Origin: Bradyrhizobium sp. 21
GTDB lineage: Bacteria > Pseudomonadota > Alphaproteobacteria > Rhizobiales > Xanthobacteraceae
Assembly: GCF_023073335.1 (NCBI RefSeq)
Contig: NZ_JADPJG010000032.1
Location: forward strand, 372,001-436,000
Reading direction: 5' to 3'
Length of the DNA: 64,000 bases
Below are positions 52,915-60,688 of this stretch, one piece after another; within the stretch, counting starts at the first letter, position 1; each line of letters begins with the position of its first letter. A model generated the notes under the pieces. The model saw only the letters and a list, made by a program, of their open reading frames with translations. It was not told where the DNA came from and ran no database searches. The position numbers and the translations under genes are program-made.

Positions 52915-53476
52915 GTTATGCTTGCTCCTTCGCACCTCTCAACAAAGAGGGCGCAGGGAAGGCCGGGTGCCGGCTGGCACCCACGGTCCGCTGTGCGCGG
53001 GTAGGGTAAATAACTGCACAGCGGCATACAGGTGAAGCCAAACACACGGCCTTCCCTGCGCAGTGGTTGGACGGCTTATGCCGTGCTCTCCCGGGAGCCG
53101 AGTTCCTTCTGGCCTCCCTCACTCCAGCGAAAGTCGCCGACACCGCGCCGGTTGACGCGAATGCCGCTTCCGCAAGAGCTTGACCGTAGCAACGACGGCC
53201 AGGACCACACGGTTTTGCCGTACGCACACAGCGCCGCTCGTCCGCACGACGCCTCGGGCTCACGGAGAGCAATCCGCCCTGCCCTTGACCTCTCGTACAC
53301 GACGCTGCCGCGTCCACCGCAACCCGGCCCGCGTTTCGAACGACTCGCGAACCGCCCCTCTTCGTCGGGCCGGGCTGTTTCGACTTATGCCGCAATTCCG
53401 AATTTCGGTAAAGTGGAATATCTTTGAAGGGAGGGGTTGACAGGGTGACGAGGTGTTTTGCCCGACGGGCAGTCTT
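52915..53476. other. Long hairpin-rich non-coding stretch
   Basis: No credible gene; frames open here have no family features and are shadow-like. It contains a multi-branch structure: hairpin CCTCT/AGAGG (52935-52950), outer helix GCGCAGGGAAGGCC (52951-52964) with GGCCTTCCCTGCGC (53048-53061), inner helices GGGTGCC/GGCACCC (52965-52982) and CCGCTGTGC/GCACAGCGG (52988-53024). Further hairpins are ACGGC/GCCGT (53071-53084), the perfect palindrome CTCCCGGGAG (53088-53097), ACGG/CCGT (53209-53221) and TGCCC/GGGCA near 53459-53471. It may be a dispersed Bradyrhizobium repeat or a structured RNA. Confidence 0.7.
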
Positions 53477-53562
53477 GTAGGATGGGTAGAGCGCAGCGAA
53501 ACCCATCGCGCAGTCCGCGATGCTGCACGATGATGGATTTCGCTTCGCTCTACCCATCCTAC
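53477..53562. repeat. Family C repeat copy 3, downstream flank of the RAYT
   Basis: GTAGGATGGGTAGAGCGCAG and its inverted copy CTTCGCTCTACCCATCCTAC with a loop of about 26 bp. It ends 11 bp after the RAYT stop. Confidence 0.94.
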
Positions 53563-53573
53563 GATTATCGCAC

Positions 53574-54116
53574 TCAACTCGGTTCGCCAAAGTCAGCACC
53601 GCTCTCGAACTTTGAGAGATCACCAGCCCAGTCTGCCGGATATATGCCGAGCTCTACATGGCGATGGAACGACGAGTGACGCCAATCGCACACTCGTTTA
53701 ACGAGGCCGTGCTTGATCGGGTTTATATGCACATAATCGATGTGCCGTTCATAGTCTTTTTCGTCCCGGATGGTGTGCCCCCAATAGCGGCGCTGCCAAA
53801 TACCTCGCTCCCTTCTGGCCGCGCGGCTCAGCGAAACCGGTTCATCAAGCGCAAGATTGCGAGAGAACGCTGATTTTATCTGCCGCCAACGTGTCGCGAA
53901 ATCGGCATCGCCCTCTGGCATCGCCCAGACAGTGTGAAGATGCTCAGGCAGAATCACGATTGCATCGATCGTGAATGGATGTCGCTCGCGTATCTCGCGG
54001 AAAGCTGCGCGCAATAGCTCGATATTCACCGTCAGAAGCGATTGCCGGCGATCAGCAAGGTTGACGGTGAAGAAGAAGCTTCCGCCGGGGACGAAGTTGC
54101 GCCGATAGGAGGTCAT
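53574..54116 (-). CDS. REP-associated tyrosine transposase (RAYT)
   Basis: Y1 (IS200-like) transposase of 180 residues. The metal-binding HUH motif is H59-L-H61 in VILPEHLHTVW. The catalytic Tyr is Y128 in HIDYVHINPIKHGLV. The GIWQRRYWGHTIRDEKDYERH region is the RAYT signature. The composition is visibly lower in GC than the neighbours. Two family C palindromes flank it (53477-53562 and 54157-54242), each with GTAG ends, as in REPtrons. RAYTs are domesticated transposases that act on REP sequences. Confidence 0.92.
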   Translation of the reverse strand: MTSYRRNFVPGGSFFFTVNLADRRQSLLTVNIELLRAAFREIRERHPFTIDAIVILPEHLHTVWAMPEGDADFATRWRQIKSAFSRNLALDEPVSLSRAARRERGIWQRRYWGHTIRDEKDYERHIDYVHINPIKHGLVKRVCDWRHSSFHRHVELGIYPADWAGDLSKFESGADFGEPS

Positions 54117-54156
54117 GCCTCATGATAGCACAACTTAAGATAAACATCGTGATCTT

Positions 54157-54242
54157 GTAGGATGGGTAGAGCGCAGCGAACCCATCGCGCCTTCAGATCT
54201 TGCGGCACGATGATGGGTTTCGCTTCGCTCTACCCATCCTAC
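54157..54242. repeat. Family C repeat copy 4, upstream flank of the RAYT
   Basis: GTAGGATGGGTAGAGCGCAG, imperfect arm (one A missing: GCGAACCCATC) and CTTCGCTCTACCCATCCTAC, loop of about 25 bp. It begins 40 bp upstream of the RAYT start. Confidence 0.94.
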
Positions 54243-54247
54243 GCACC

Positions 54248-55894
54248 TCACGCCACCGCGGCGTCCGGAATGCGCGCGGCTTCCATCGGCGCCTTGCCGC
54301 GGATCAGGTCCGACGCGCGATCGGCGATCATCATGGTTGACGCATTCAAATTCGCCGAGATCATGCGCGGCATCACCGAAGCGTCGATGACGCGCAGGCC
54401 GTCCAGGCCGTGGACGCGGAGCTGGTCGTCGACCACGGCCCAGGTCGAATCCGCCGGGCCCATGCGGCAGGTGCAGCCGGGGTGGAAGGTGGTGGTGCCG
54501 CGTTCGGTGGCTGCCGCCAAAAATTCGTCGTCGGTGTTGATGTTGGGACCGGGGAAATCCTCGTAGGCGTAATAGGGCGACAGCGGCGCCGACTTCAGCA
54601 GGCGCCGCGCGAGCTTCATGCCGCCGACGATGACGCGGCGGTCGAGCTCGGCATCGAGATAATTGGTCTGGATGATCGGAGGGGCGAACGGATCAGCCGA
54701 GCGGATGCGGACATAGCCGCGGCTCTCGGGGCGCTGCTGCCAGGAAGCGACGGTCATGCCGGGCTCGTCCTCGAGCTGGCCCTGCACGCCTTCCTTGTAG
54801 GACGCCGGCGTGAAGGTGAGCTGCAGGTCGGAACTGTCAGCGCTTTCGCCGGAGTGCCAGAAGCAATAGACCATGGTCGGCGACAGCGACAGCAGGCCGC
54901 CGCGCGTCGTGGCCCATTTCAGCGCCTCGACCCACAGCGACAGGCCGCGGCGAAGCTCGTTGATGGTCTTGATGTCCTTGACGCGCGCCACCGTGCGCGG
55001 CGCATAATGGTCTTGCAGGCCCTCGCCGACCGGCAGCGCGTGACGCACCTGGATGCCGTGGGCGCCGAGCAAATCCGGCGAGCCGATACCGGAGAGCTGC
55101 AAGAGCTGCGGCGAGTTATAGGTGCCGCCGGACAGAATCACTTCCTTGTTGGCGCGCACCTCGACCGGCGTGCCGCGAGGACCGCCCTTCATGTAGCGCA
55201 CGCCGACGGCGCGCTTGCCCTCGAAGATGATCTCGGTCGCATGCGCGTGCGTGTGCACATGCACGTTGGGCCGCTTCATCGCGGGTTTCAGAAATGCGGT
55301 CGAGGCGGAGACGCGCAGGCCTTTATTGATGGTGCGCTGGCAGTAGGACACCCCCTCCTGAATGGCGCCGTTGTAATCGGGGTTGCGGGGAATGCCGAGC
55401 GAGACCGCGCCTTCCATGAAGGCTTCGCAGAGCGGATCGCGCCAATCCATGGTGGTGACGGTGAGGCTGCCGTCGCGGCCGCGATAGGTGTCCTCGCCCT
55501 CGCCCACGCGTTTCTCCAGCCGCCGGAAGTAAGGCAGCACGTCGGCATAGCCCCAGCCGCGATTGCCCATCTGCGCCCAGGTGTCGAAATCCATGCGCTG
55601 GCCGCGATTGTAGATGTGGCCGTTGATCGAGGACGAACCGCCGAGCGTCTTGCCGCGCGGCGCGTAGATGCTGCGACCGCCGGTCCAGGGCCCGACCTCC
55701 TGCTGGTAGGCCCAGTTGATGCTCTTCATGTGGAAGGTCTTGATGAAGCCCGCCGGCAGATGGATGTAGGGATGCCAGTCGGAAGGGCCGGCCTCGAGCA
55801 CGCAGACGCTGGTGTTGGGATCTTCGCTCAGCCGGCTGGTGAGCACGCAACCCGCCGAGCCCGCGCCGACGATCACATAATCGAATCTGTCCAT
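54248..55894 (-). CDS. GMC-family FAD oxidoreductase (choline dehydrogenase-like)
   Basis: Flavoprotein of 548 residues. FAD-binding DYVIVGAGSAGCVLTSRLSE at the N-terminus, GMC signature GKTLGGSSSINGHIYNRG, second signature GTYNSPQLLQLSGIGSPDLL, and active-site TTFHPGCTCRMGPADS (HPxGTCRMG with Ala/Cys change: HPGCTCRMG). The Cys-for-Gly change is worth noting. It is encoded 16 bp after the upstream GNAT gene and so probably co-transcribed with it. The alcohol substrate is unknown; choline dehydrogenase is only one possibility. Confidence 0.88.
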   Translation of the reverse strand: MDRFDYVIVGAGSAGCVLTSRLSEDPNTSVCVLEAGPSDWHPYIHLPAGFIKTFHMKSINWAYQQEVGPWTGGRSIYAPRGKTLGGSSSINGHIYNRGQRMDFDTWAQMGNRGWGYADVLPYFRRLEKRVGEGEDTYRGRDGSLTVTTMDWRDPLCEAFMEGAVSLGIPRNPDYNGAIQEGVSYCQRTINKGLRVSASTAFLKPAMKRPNVHVHTHAHATEIIFEGKRAVGVRYMKGGPRGTPVEVRANKEVILSGGTYNSPQLLQLSGIGSPDLLGAHGIQVRHALPVGEGLQDHYAPRTVARVKDIKTINELRRGLSLWVEALKWATTRGGLLSLSPTMVYCFWHSGESADSSDLQLTFTPASYKEGVQGQLEDEPGMTVASWQQRPESRGYVRIRSADPFAPPIIQTNYLDAELDRRVIVGGMKLARRLLKSAPLSPYYAYEDFPGPNINTDDEFLAAATERGTTTFHPGCTCRMGPADSTWAVVDDQLRVHGLDGLRVIDASVMPRMISANLNASTMMIADRASDLIRGKAPMEAARIPDAAVA

Positions 55895-55910
55895 CTTGCC
55901 TCGGCGCCGC

Positions 55911-56504
55911 TCAGCGCGGCTTGTCGTTGAGTTGATAATTCAAATGCGTCCGCACCGTCGGCCATTCGGCCGCGGTGATGCTGTAGACCACGGTGTCGCG
56001 CAGCGTGCCGTTCGGCGCGACCTGATGGCTGCGCAAAATGCCGTCCTGCTTGGCGCCAAGGCGTTCGATGGCATTGCGGCTCTGGTGATTGAAGAAGTGC
56101 GTGCGGAATTCGACTGCGATGCAGTTCAGCATCTCGAAGGCGTGGGTGAGCAGCAGCAGCTTGCACTGCGTGTTGAGCGGGCCGCGCTGCGCGCTCTTGC
56201 CATACCAGGTCGAGCCGATCTCGACGCGGCGGTTGGCGGCATCGATGTTCATGTAGGTGGTCTGGCCGACGATCTTGCCGCCGGCGTCGAACACGGTGAA
56301 CGGCAGCATCGAGCCCGCGGCCTGCAAGGCCAGGCGACGGTCGATCTCCTTGGCCACGTTCTCCGGCGTCGGGATCGCGGTGTACCAGATCGTCGAGAGC
56401 TCGCCGTCCTTCACGGCCTCCACCAACCCCTCGCGATGCTGTTGCGACAGCGGCTCGAGACGGGCGTGCTGTCCACGCAGGGTGATGGGATCAGGCCAGG
56501 GCAT
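55911..56504 (-). CDS. GNAT-family N-acetyltransferase
   Basis: Protein of 197 residues of the RimJ/RimL-like GNAT group: MPWPDPITLRGQHARLEPLS, GKIVGQTTYMNIDAANRRVE, IGSTWYGKSAQRGPLNTQCK and AFEMLNCIAVEFRTHFFNHQSR (acetyl-CoA loop and NxxSR). The substrate is unknown. It is upstream of and close to the GMC oxidoreductase gene. Confidence 0.85.
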   Translation of the reverse strand: MPWPDPITLRGQHARLEPLSQQHREGLVEAVKDGELSTIWYTAIPTPENVAKEIDRRLALQAAGSMLPFTVFDAGGKIVGQTTYMNIDAANRRVEIGSTWYGKSAQRGPLNTQCKLLLLTHAFEMLNCIAVEFRTHFFNHQSRNAIERLGAKQDGILRSHQVAPNGTLRDTVVYSITAAEWPTVRTHLNYQLNDKPR

Positions 56505-56560
56505 AGAAAATCTCTCCTTGCGTCATTGCGAGCGAAGCGAAGCAATCCAGACTGCCTGCT

Positions 56561-56666
56561 CCTCATCCTGAGGAGCGCGTCTTCGCGCGTCTCGAAGGAT
56601 GAAGGCCCCGCTGGTGGCCTCGCCCTTCGAGACGCGCGCGAAGGAGCGCGCTCCTCAGGGTGAGGG
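56561..56666. repeat. Family A palindromic repeat pair (A11, A12)
   Basis: A11 (56561-56605) and A12 (56623-56666), inverted, with GCGCG-type central stems almost identical to A7/A8 at 14.5 kb. A short GTCATTGCGAGCGAAGCGAAGCAATCC fragment of another repeat lies at 56522-56548. Confidence 0.9.
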
Positions 56667-56702
56667 TCTGGGAGTTGCCTCGCCGTACAATGACGGCTTG
56701 GC

Positions 56703-57629
56703 TCACTTGTTTAAAAAATTCAACGGCAAACCGCCGCGCGGCCAGTCCATGGCGATCAGCTCGCCCTTGCCCGACAGCGTGATATAGGCGGTCTTCAGCT
56801 CGGGGCCGCCGAAGGCGATGTTGGTGGTGACGCGGTCGCCGGTCGGCACCTGCTCGACCAGGGTGCCGTCGGGCGCGATCACCGAGATGCAGCCGGAGAC
56901 GAGGGTGGCGACGCAGACATTGCCGTTCGCCTCCACCGCCAGCGAGTCGAACATCTGGTAGCCGCCGAGGCCGCAGATCGGTTTGCCCCGCTCGCCGCGG
57001 TAGATCACGTCGCGCGGCTTGAGCGTGCCGGGCGCGGAGAGCTCATAGGCCCAGAGCCGGCCTGTCGGCGTCTCCGCGATGTAGACGGTGGCCTCGTCGG
57101 GCGACAGACCAATGCCGTTGGCCGGCAGCACGCCGTGCACGATCTCGACGATCTCGGTCATGCCGGGCTTGAGATAATACATGCCGCCGACATCCATCTC
57201 GCGCGCGCGGCGCTTGCCGAGATCGGAGAACCACAGGCCGCCCTGCTTGTCGAACACCAGATCGTTCGGCCCGCGCAGATCGTGCTCGCCGCACTTGGTC
57301 ACGACGGTTTCGATTTGGCCTGATTGTAGATCGACGCGCTGGATCGAGCCGCCGAGATAATCGTCGGGCTGCGGGCCCGGCATGATCATGTTGCGGGTCG
57401 GAATCCAGGAGAAGCCGCCATTGTTGCAGATGTACATCTTGCCGTCGGGGCCGAGGGCCGCGCCATTCGGGCCGCCCGGAATCTTCGCGACGATCTCCTT
57501 GCGGCCGTCGGGGTGAACCCGGGTCAGGCGCTGACCGCGGATTTCCACCAGCACCACCGAGCCGTCCGGCATCACGACCGGCCCTTCGGGAAATTCGAGG
57601 TCGGTGGCGAGAACGCGGACGTTGGACAT
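56703..57629 (-). CDS. SMP-30/gluconolactonase-like protein
   Basis: Six-bladed propeller of 308 residues. Family segments VLATDLEFPEGPVVMPDGSV, IPGGPNGAALGPDGKMYICNNGG, GPNDLVFDKQGGLWFSDLGK and ANGIGLSPDEATVYIAETPT match the SMP-30/LRE group, with metal ligands Glu in EFPEGP and Asn/Asp in PNG and LSPDE. It is expected to hydrolyse a sugar-type lactone; no sugar pathway is adjacent. Confidence 0.87.
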   Translation of the reverse strand: MSNVRVLATDLEFPEGPVVMPDGSVVLVEIRGQRLTRVHPDGRKEIVAKIPGGPNGAALGPDGKMYICNNGGFSWIPTRNMIMPGPQPDDYLGGSIQRVDLQSGQIETVVTKCGEHDLRGPNDLVFDKQGGLWFSDLGKRRAREMDVGGMYYLKPGMTEIVEIVHGVLPANGIGLSPDEATVYIAETPTGRLWAYELSAPGTLKPRDVIYRGERGKPICGLGGYQMFDSLAVEANGNVCVATLVSGCISVIAPDGTLVEQVPTGDRVTTNIAFGGPELKTAYITLSGKGELIAMDWPRGGLPLNFLNK

Positions 57630-57765
57630 GTGGGGACCCTCCCGGCTGCTTGTTATGACTTGCGCGGGATGTCCGGCACGGGCCCCACACGCAAGATTTG
57701 CCCGTGGTTATGACAAAGTCACCGGGGCTTGCCAAGCAAGCGGGATGGTATGCCAGCGTTGCGCG

Positions 57766-58599
57766 CTACTCGCGCACCGGCACCCAGATTTCGAAGCCGC
57801 CATTGCCGGTCGCGGGATCGAACTTTTCGTCATAGCGCTCGAAGTTCGGCGCATCCGCGGCCTTCAGGCCGGACGCCGGCAGCCACTGATTCCAGATCGT
57901 ATTGACGGTGCGGCGGATCGAGGCGACGTGCTCGGTGTGGGTGAAAACCGCATAGCGCTGCTCGGGAATGCGGATGCGACCGAAGCGCCGCGGCAAGTCG
58001 GAGAAATCGGCGACCTCGACGCCGGCGATGTAGTCGAAATTGCCGGCATCGTCGCCATTGCAGCAGACGCCGTAGGCGACGGGACCGACCCGCGCCGGAA
58101 TGTCGGCGACCTCCTGGTGGAAGCGCTGCCACAGCCCCGGAATGGCGGCGCCGTTGTCGCAGGAGATGCGCTCGGCGGGACCGGCGACGAGGAAGGCCTT
58201 CGCGGTTTCGAAACGCGGGGCCTTGAGGTTGTCGAGCATGGTGGAGTCCATGAGGATCGGCTCCTGTAGCTGGAGATGGCTGACACATGTCGCGGCCCTG
58301 ACAGCTTCGGGCGTGGTGCCGAACTGGTCGCGGAACGCGCGGGTGAATGCTTCGTGCGAGCCGTAATCCGCCTCCAGCGCCAGCGACAGAATGTCCGGCG
58401 CGCCTTCGGCAAGGCTGCGCGCCGCTTCCGTCAGCCGCCGCGCGCGCACGTACCGCATCACCGGACAACCGGTGGCAGCGGCAAACGCACGCACCATGTG
58501 GAACCGCGACACGCCTGATATCGCAGCGATCTCGTCGAGCGTCATCGGCTCGGCCAGATGGCTTTCGACGTACCAGAGCGCGCGCTGGGCTGGGTTCAT
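57766..58599 (-). CDS. AraC-family regulator with GyrI-like effector domain
   Basis: Protein of 277 residues. N-terminal double HTH (MTLDEIAAISGVSRFHMVRA, EADYGSHEAFTRAFRDQFG) of AraC/XylS type, then a C-terminal GyrI/Rob-like effector domain (VADIPARVGPVAYGVCC, YIAGVEVADFSDLP, RYAVFTHTEHVASIRRTVNT, WLPASGLKAADAPNFERYDE). The ATG at 58599 is preferred; a GTG at 58644 would add 15 residues. Such regulators usually respond to small hydrophobic molecules. Confidence 0.87.
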   Translation of the reverse strand: MNPAQRALWYVESHLAEPMTLDEIAAISGVSRFHMVRAFAAATGCPVMRYVRARRLTEAARSLAEGAPDILSLALEADYGSHEAFTRAFRDQFGTTPEAVRAATCVSHLQLQEPILMDSTMLDNLKAPRFETAKAFLVAGPAERISCDNGAAIPGLWQRFHQEVADIPARVGPVAYGVCCNGDDAGNFDYIAGVEVADFSDLPRRFGRIRIPEQRYAVFTHTEHVASIRRTVNTIWNQWLPASGLKAADAPNFERYDEKFDPATGNGGFEIWVPVRE

Positions 58600-58694
58600 G
58601 GCGGGTTGGCTCTCGTTCGAAGCGTGGCGATGATGCGCTGTCACCGCGCGCTTCGCTTGATCGGGATTGCTCTCGTGCCGCGGGCGCCGGACTC

Positions 58695-58785
58695 GTAGGG
58701 TGGATTAGCCGAAGGCGTAATCCACCAGCTTCGTCCCTCATTTGAGGAAGCATGGTGGGTTACGCCTTCGGCTAACCCACCCTAC
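58695..58785. repeat. Family G palindromic repeat
   Basis: GTAGGGTGGATTAGCCGAAG and CTTCGGCTAACCCACCCTAC arms, extended by GCGTAATCCACC/GGTGGGTTACGC, loop of about 30 bp. GTAG...CTAC ends as in family C. Confidence 0.92.
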
Positions 58786-58791
58786 GGCATC

Positions 58792-59145
58792 CTACTTCGC
58801 ATCCTTCGCCGGCGGCGCGTCCTGCTTCTTCTTCAGATCCTCCGCGATCTTGGCCTGCGCGGCCTGGAGATCGCCGAGCGTCTTCTGCAGGCCGGCGACA
58901 CTCGTCTTCAACGCATCGATCTGGCGACCCGCGGCATCCAGCTTCTGCTGGTGATCGAGGCTCAGCTTGGTGATGGTCTTCTGGAGGAAATCGACGTTGC
59001 TCTGGAGGCAGCTGGTGCGGCGCTCCATGGTCTTCTCGACCGTGCAGATCTCGATGCCGGGCACGTCCTGCGCGCGGACCGGCGCGATCGCCAGCGTGGC
59101 GAGCAGCAACATCGCGAAACAGGCGCCGGCACTTCGAAGCAGCAT
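58792..59145 (-). CDS. Secreted coiled-coil protein
   Basis: Protein of 117 residues. Signal peptide MLLRSAGACFAMLLLATLAIAPVRAQ; then ICTVEKTMERRTSCLQSNVD with two Cys (possible disulphide) and a long heptad-like coiled coil (LQKTITKLSLDHQQKLDAAG, IDALKTSVAGLQKTLGDL). The C-terminal tail is Lys/Pro/Ala-rich. Probably periplasmic; the function is unknown. Confidence 0.75.
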   Translation of the reverse strand: MLLRSAGACFAMLLLATLAIAPVRAQDVPGIEICTVEKTMERRTSCLQSNVDFLQKTITKLSLDHQQKLDAAGRQIDALKTSVAGLQKTLGDLQAAQAKIAEDLKKKQDAPPAKDAK

Positions 59146-59329
59146 GCGAGGTTCCTCGTCAAATCAATCACGGCAATGTGCGCTTTTTGCGCGCAGGCTG
59201 TTGAGGCTACCACACTCGTACCGCATTCTCGCGTTGAGCTTGGCTTGTTCCCTGGGACGGGGAGCGATGATCTGCACGCGGGGGAAGTGGGCGCTCTCTT
59301 CGCGGCTTTGTTTAGGGGAGATTTTTGGA

Positions 59330-59554
59330 ATGGCAACGCGCGATAGACGACTGGCGGAGTTCGACGGCGCCGGAGAACCGCCGCCTGGTCTTGCAGTCGA
59401 AGTGCTGTGCGAGGACCACAGCGGAACGTATCAACTGCCGTTCGCCTGCCGCTATGTCGAGGGACGCTGGCAGAACCACGCGGCCGGCGTCGCGGTCGAA
59501 GCGACCGTCATCGGCTGGCGCGTGCCGCGCGTGAAGCACCACGGCGCGGCCTGA
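59330..59554 (+). CDS. Small conserved protein of unknown function
   Basis: Protein of 74 residues, MATRDRRLAEFDGAGEPPPG, with LCEDHSGTYQLPFACRYVEG and a basic C-terminus ending RVPRVKHHGAA. It is soluble. The ATG at 59330 is preceded by AGGGGAG at 14 bases; upstream codons in the same frame overlap the antisense region of the coiled-coil gene. The function is unknown. The 289-bp gap after it has a GGGCCGCGT/ACGCGGCCC hairpin (59582-59617) and no gene. Confidence 0.6.
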   Translation: MATRDRRLAEFDGAGEPPPGLAVEVLCEDHSGTYQLPFACRYVEGRWQNHAAGVAVEATVIGWRVPRVKHHGAA

Positions 59555-59842
59555 AGGCTGAAATCTGTCTCAAAATGCAACGGGGCCGCGTCCCACCTTA
59601 ACGTTCGGAACGCGGCCCGAACGAATCACGTCCGAATCAGCCGAAAGGCCCCGTACGCGGCTGTTCACGGCTAGATGTCGCAACGCGCCGACGCATCGCT
59701 ACAAGATCTGCGTAGAGGGTAGCAGGCTCCGGCCGGCGACGGCCCCCAAAAGTTAATGGCTTCAACGACTTCAAGGCGTTGGAGGCCGGCCGCGGCGGTT
59801 TGACCCTCGCCCCCAAAACAGGCAGGGCGGCCCCAAGCCTGC

Positions 59843-60499
59843 CTAATATTCGACCTCGAGCTCCTCGATCTCGGCCGGCTCTTCCCGCGCCGCCGCGATC
59901 CATTCCCGCATCTCGGGCATGGCCATGATGGTCTCGGCATAGGCCTTCAGAACCGGATCGAGCTTGACGTCATAGGTGACGAAGCGCGTCACCACGGGGG
60001 CGTACATCGCATCCGCCATGGTGCGCCGCTCGCCGAACAGGAACGGGCCGCCGGATTTCTCCAGGCAGTCGTGCCAGATCGCCCAGACCCGGTCGATGTC
60101 GGCCTGCGCGCGCGACCAGATCTTGAAGCTGGGGAAATGTCCCTTCAGATTCACCGGCAACGAGGCGCGCAGCGTGGTGAAGCCGGAATGGATTTCGCCG
60201 CAGATCGAGCGGCAATGGGCGCGCTGGACGCGATCATCGGGCAACAAGCCGGCATCGGGCATCGCATCGTTGAGATATTCGCCGATGGCGAGCGTATCCC
60301 AGACCGTGGCGCCATCGTGCCGCAGGCACGGCACCAGGATCGACGAAGACAGCAGCAGGATTTCCGCGCGCGCCGACGCGTCGTCCGGTGCGGTGACGAT
60401 CTCCTCGAAATCGAGCCCGGAAAATTTCGTCAGCAGCCAGCCACGCAGCGACCAGGACGAATAGTTCTTGCTGCTGATGGTCAGTGTCGCCTTTGCCAT
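59843..60499 (-). CDS. Glutathione S-transferase
   Basis: GST of 218 residues. N-terminal domain LTISSKNYSSWSLRGWLLTK with the active-site Ser region, SSILVPCLRHDGATVWDTLA (cis-Pro is V-P-C), and a helical C-domain (IWHDCLEKSGGPFLFGERRTMADAMYAPV, the usual DAMYAPVVTRF pattern). The substrate is unknown. The Trp-Ser-Leu-Arg motif fits the maleylacetoacetate isomerase-like/beta-class group. Confidence 0.87.
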   Translation of the reverse strand: MAKATLTISSKNYSSWSLRGWLLTKFSGLDFEEIVTAPDDASARAEILLLSSSILVPCLRHDGATVWDTLAIGEYLNDAMPDAGLLPDDRVQRAHCRSICGEIHSGFTTLRASLPVNLKGHFPSFKIWSRAQADIDRVWAIWHDCLEKSGGPFLFGERRTMADAMYAPVVTRFVTYDVKLDPVLKAYAETIMAMPEMREWIAAAREEPAEIEELEVEY

Positions 60500-60688
60500 A
60501 TGGCCCTTCCCTCACGCCGGTACTGGCACCCCGCCCCGGTCCGACGAGGGTGCCCGCGACCTGTGCTTCCAGTATTCACCTGTTCACTCACCCGCTTCAA
60601 CAGCAAGCAACGTGCCAATTTTCAGGGCGATTGACTCACGTTTGGCTTCGATATTGCATAGCAGCACGGGACAGGTGGGCGCTTCAGT

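Noticed and set aside
52916..53623. Long minus-strand open frame through the structured stretch
   Set aside because: It has no domain, is Arg/Ala-rich from the hairpins, and its end lies in the C-family repeat and RAYT region; treated as a shadow.
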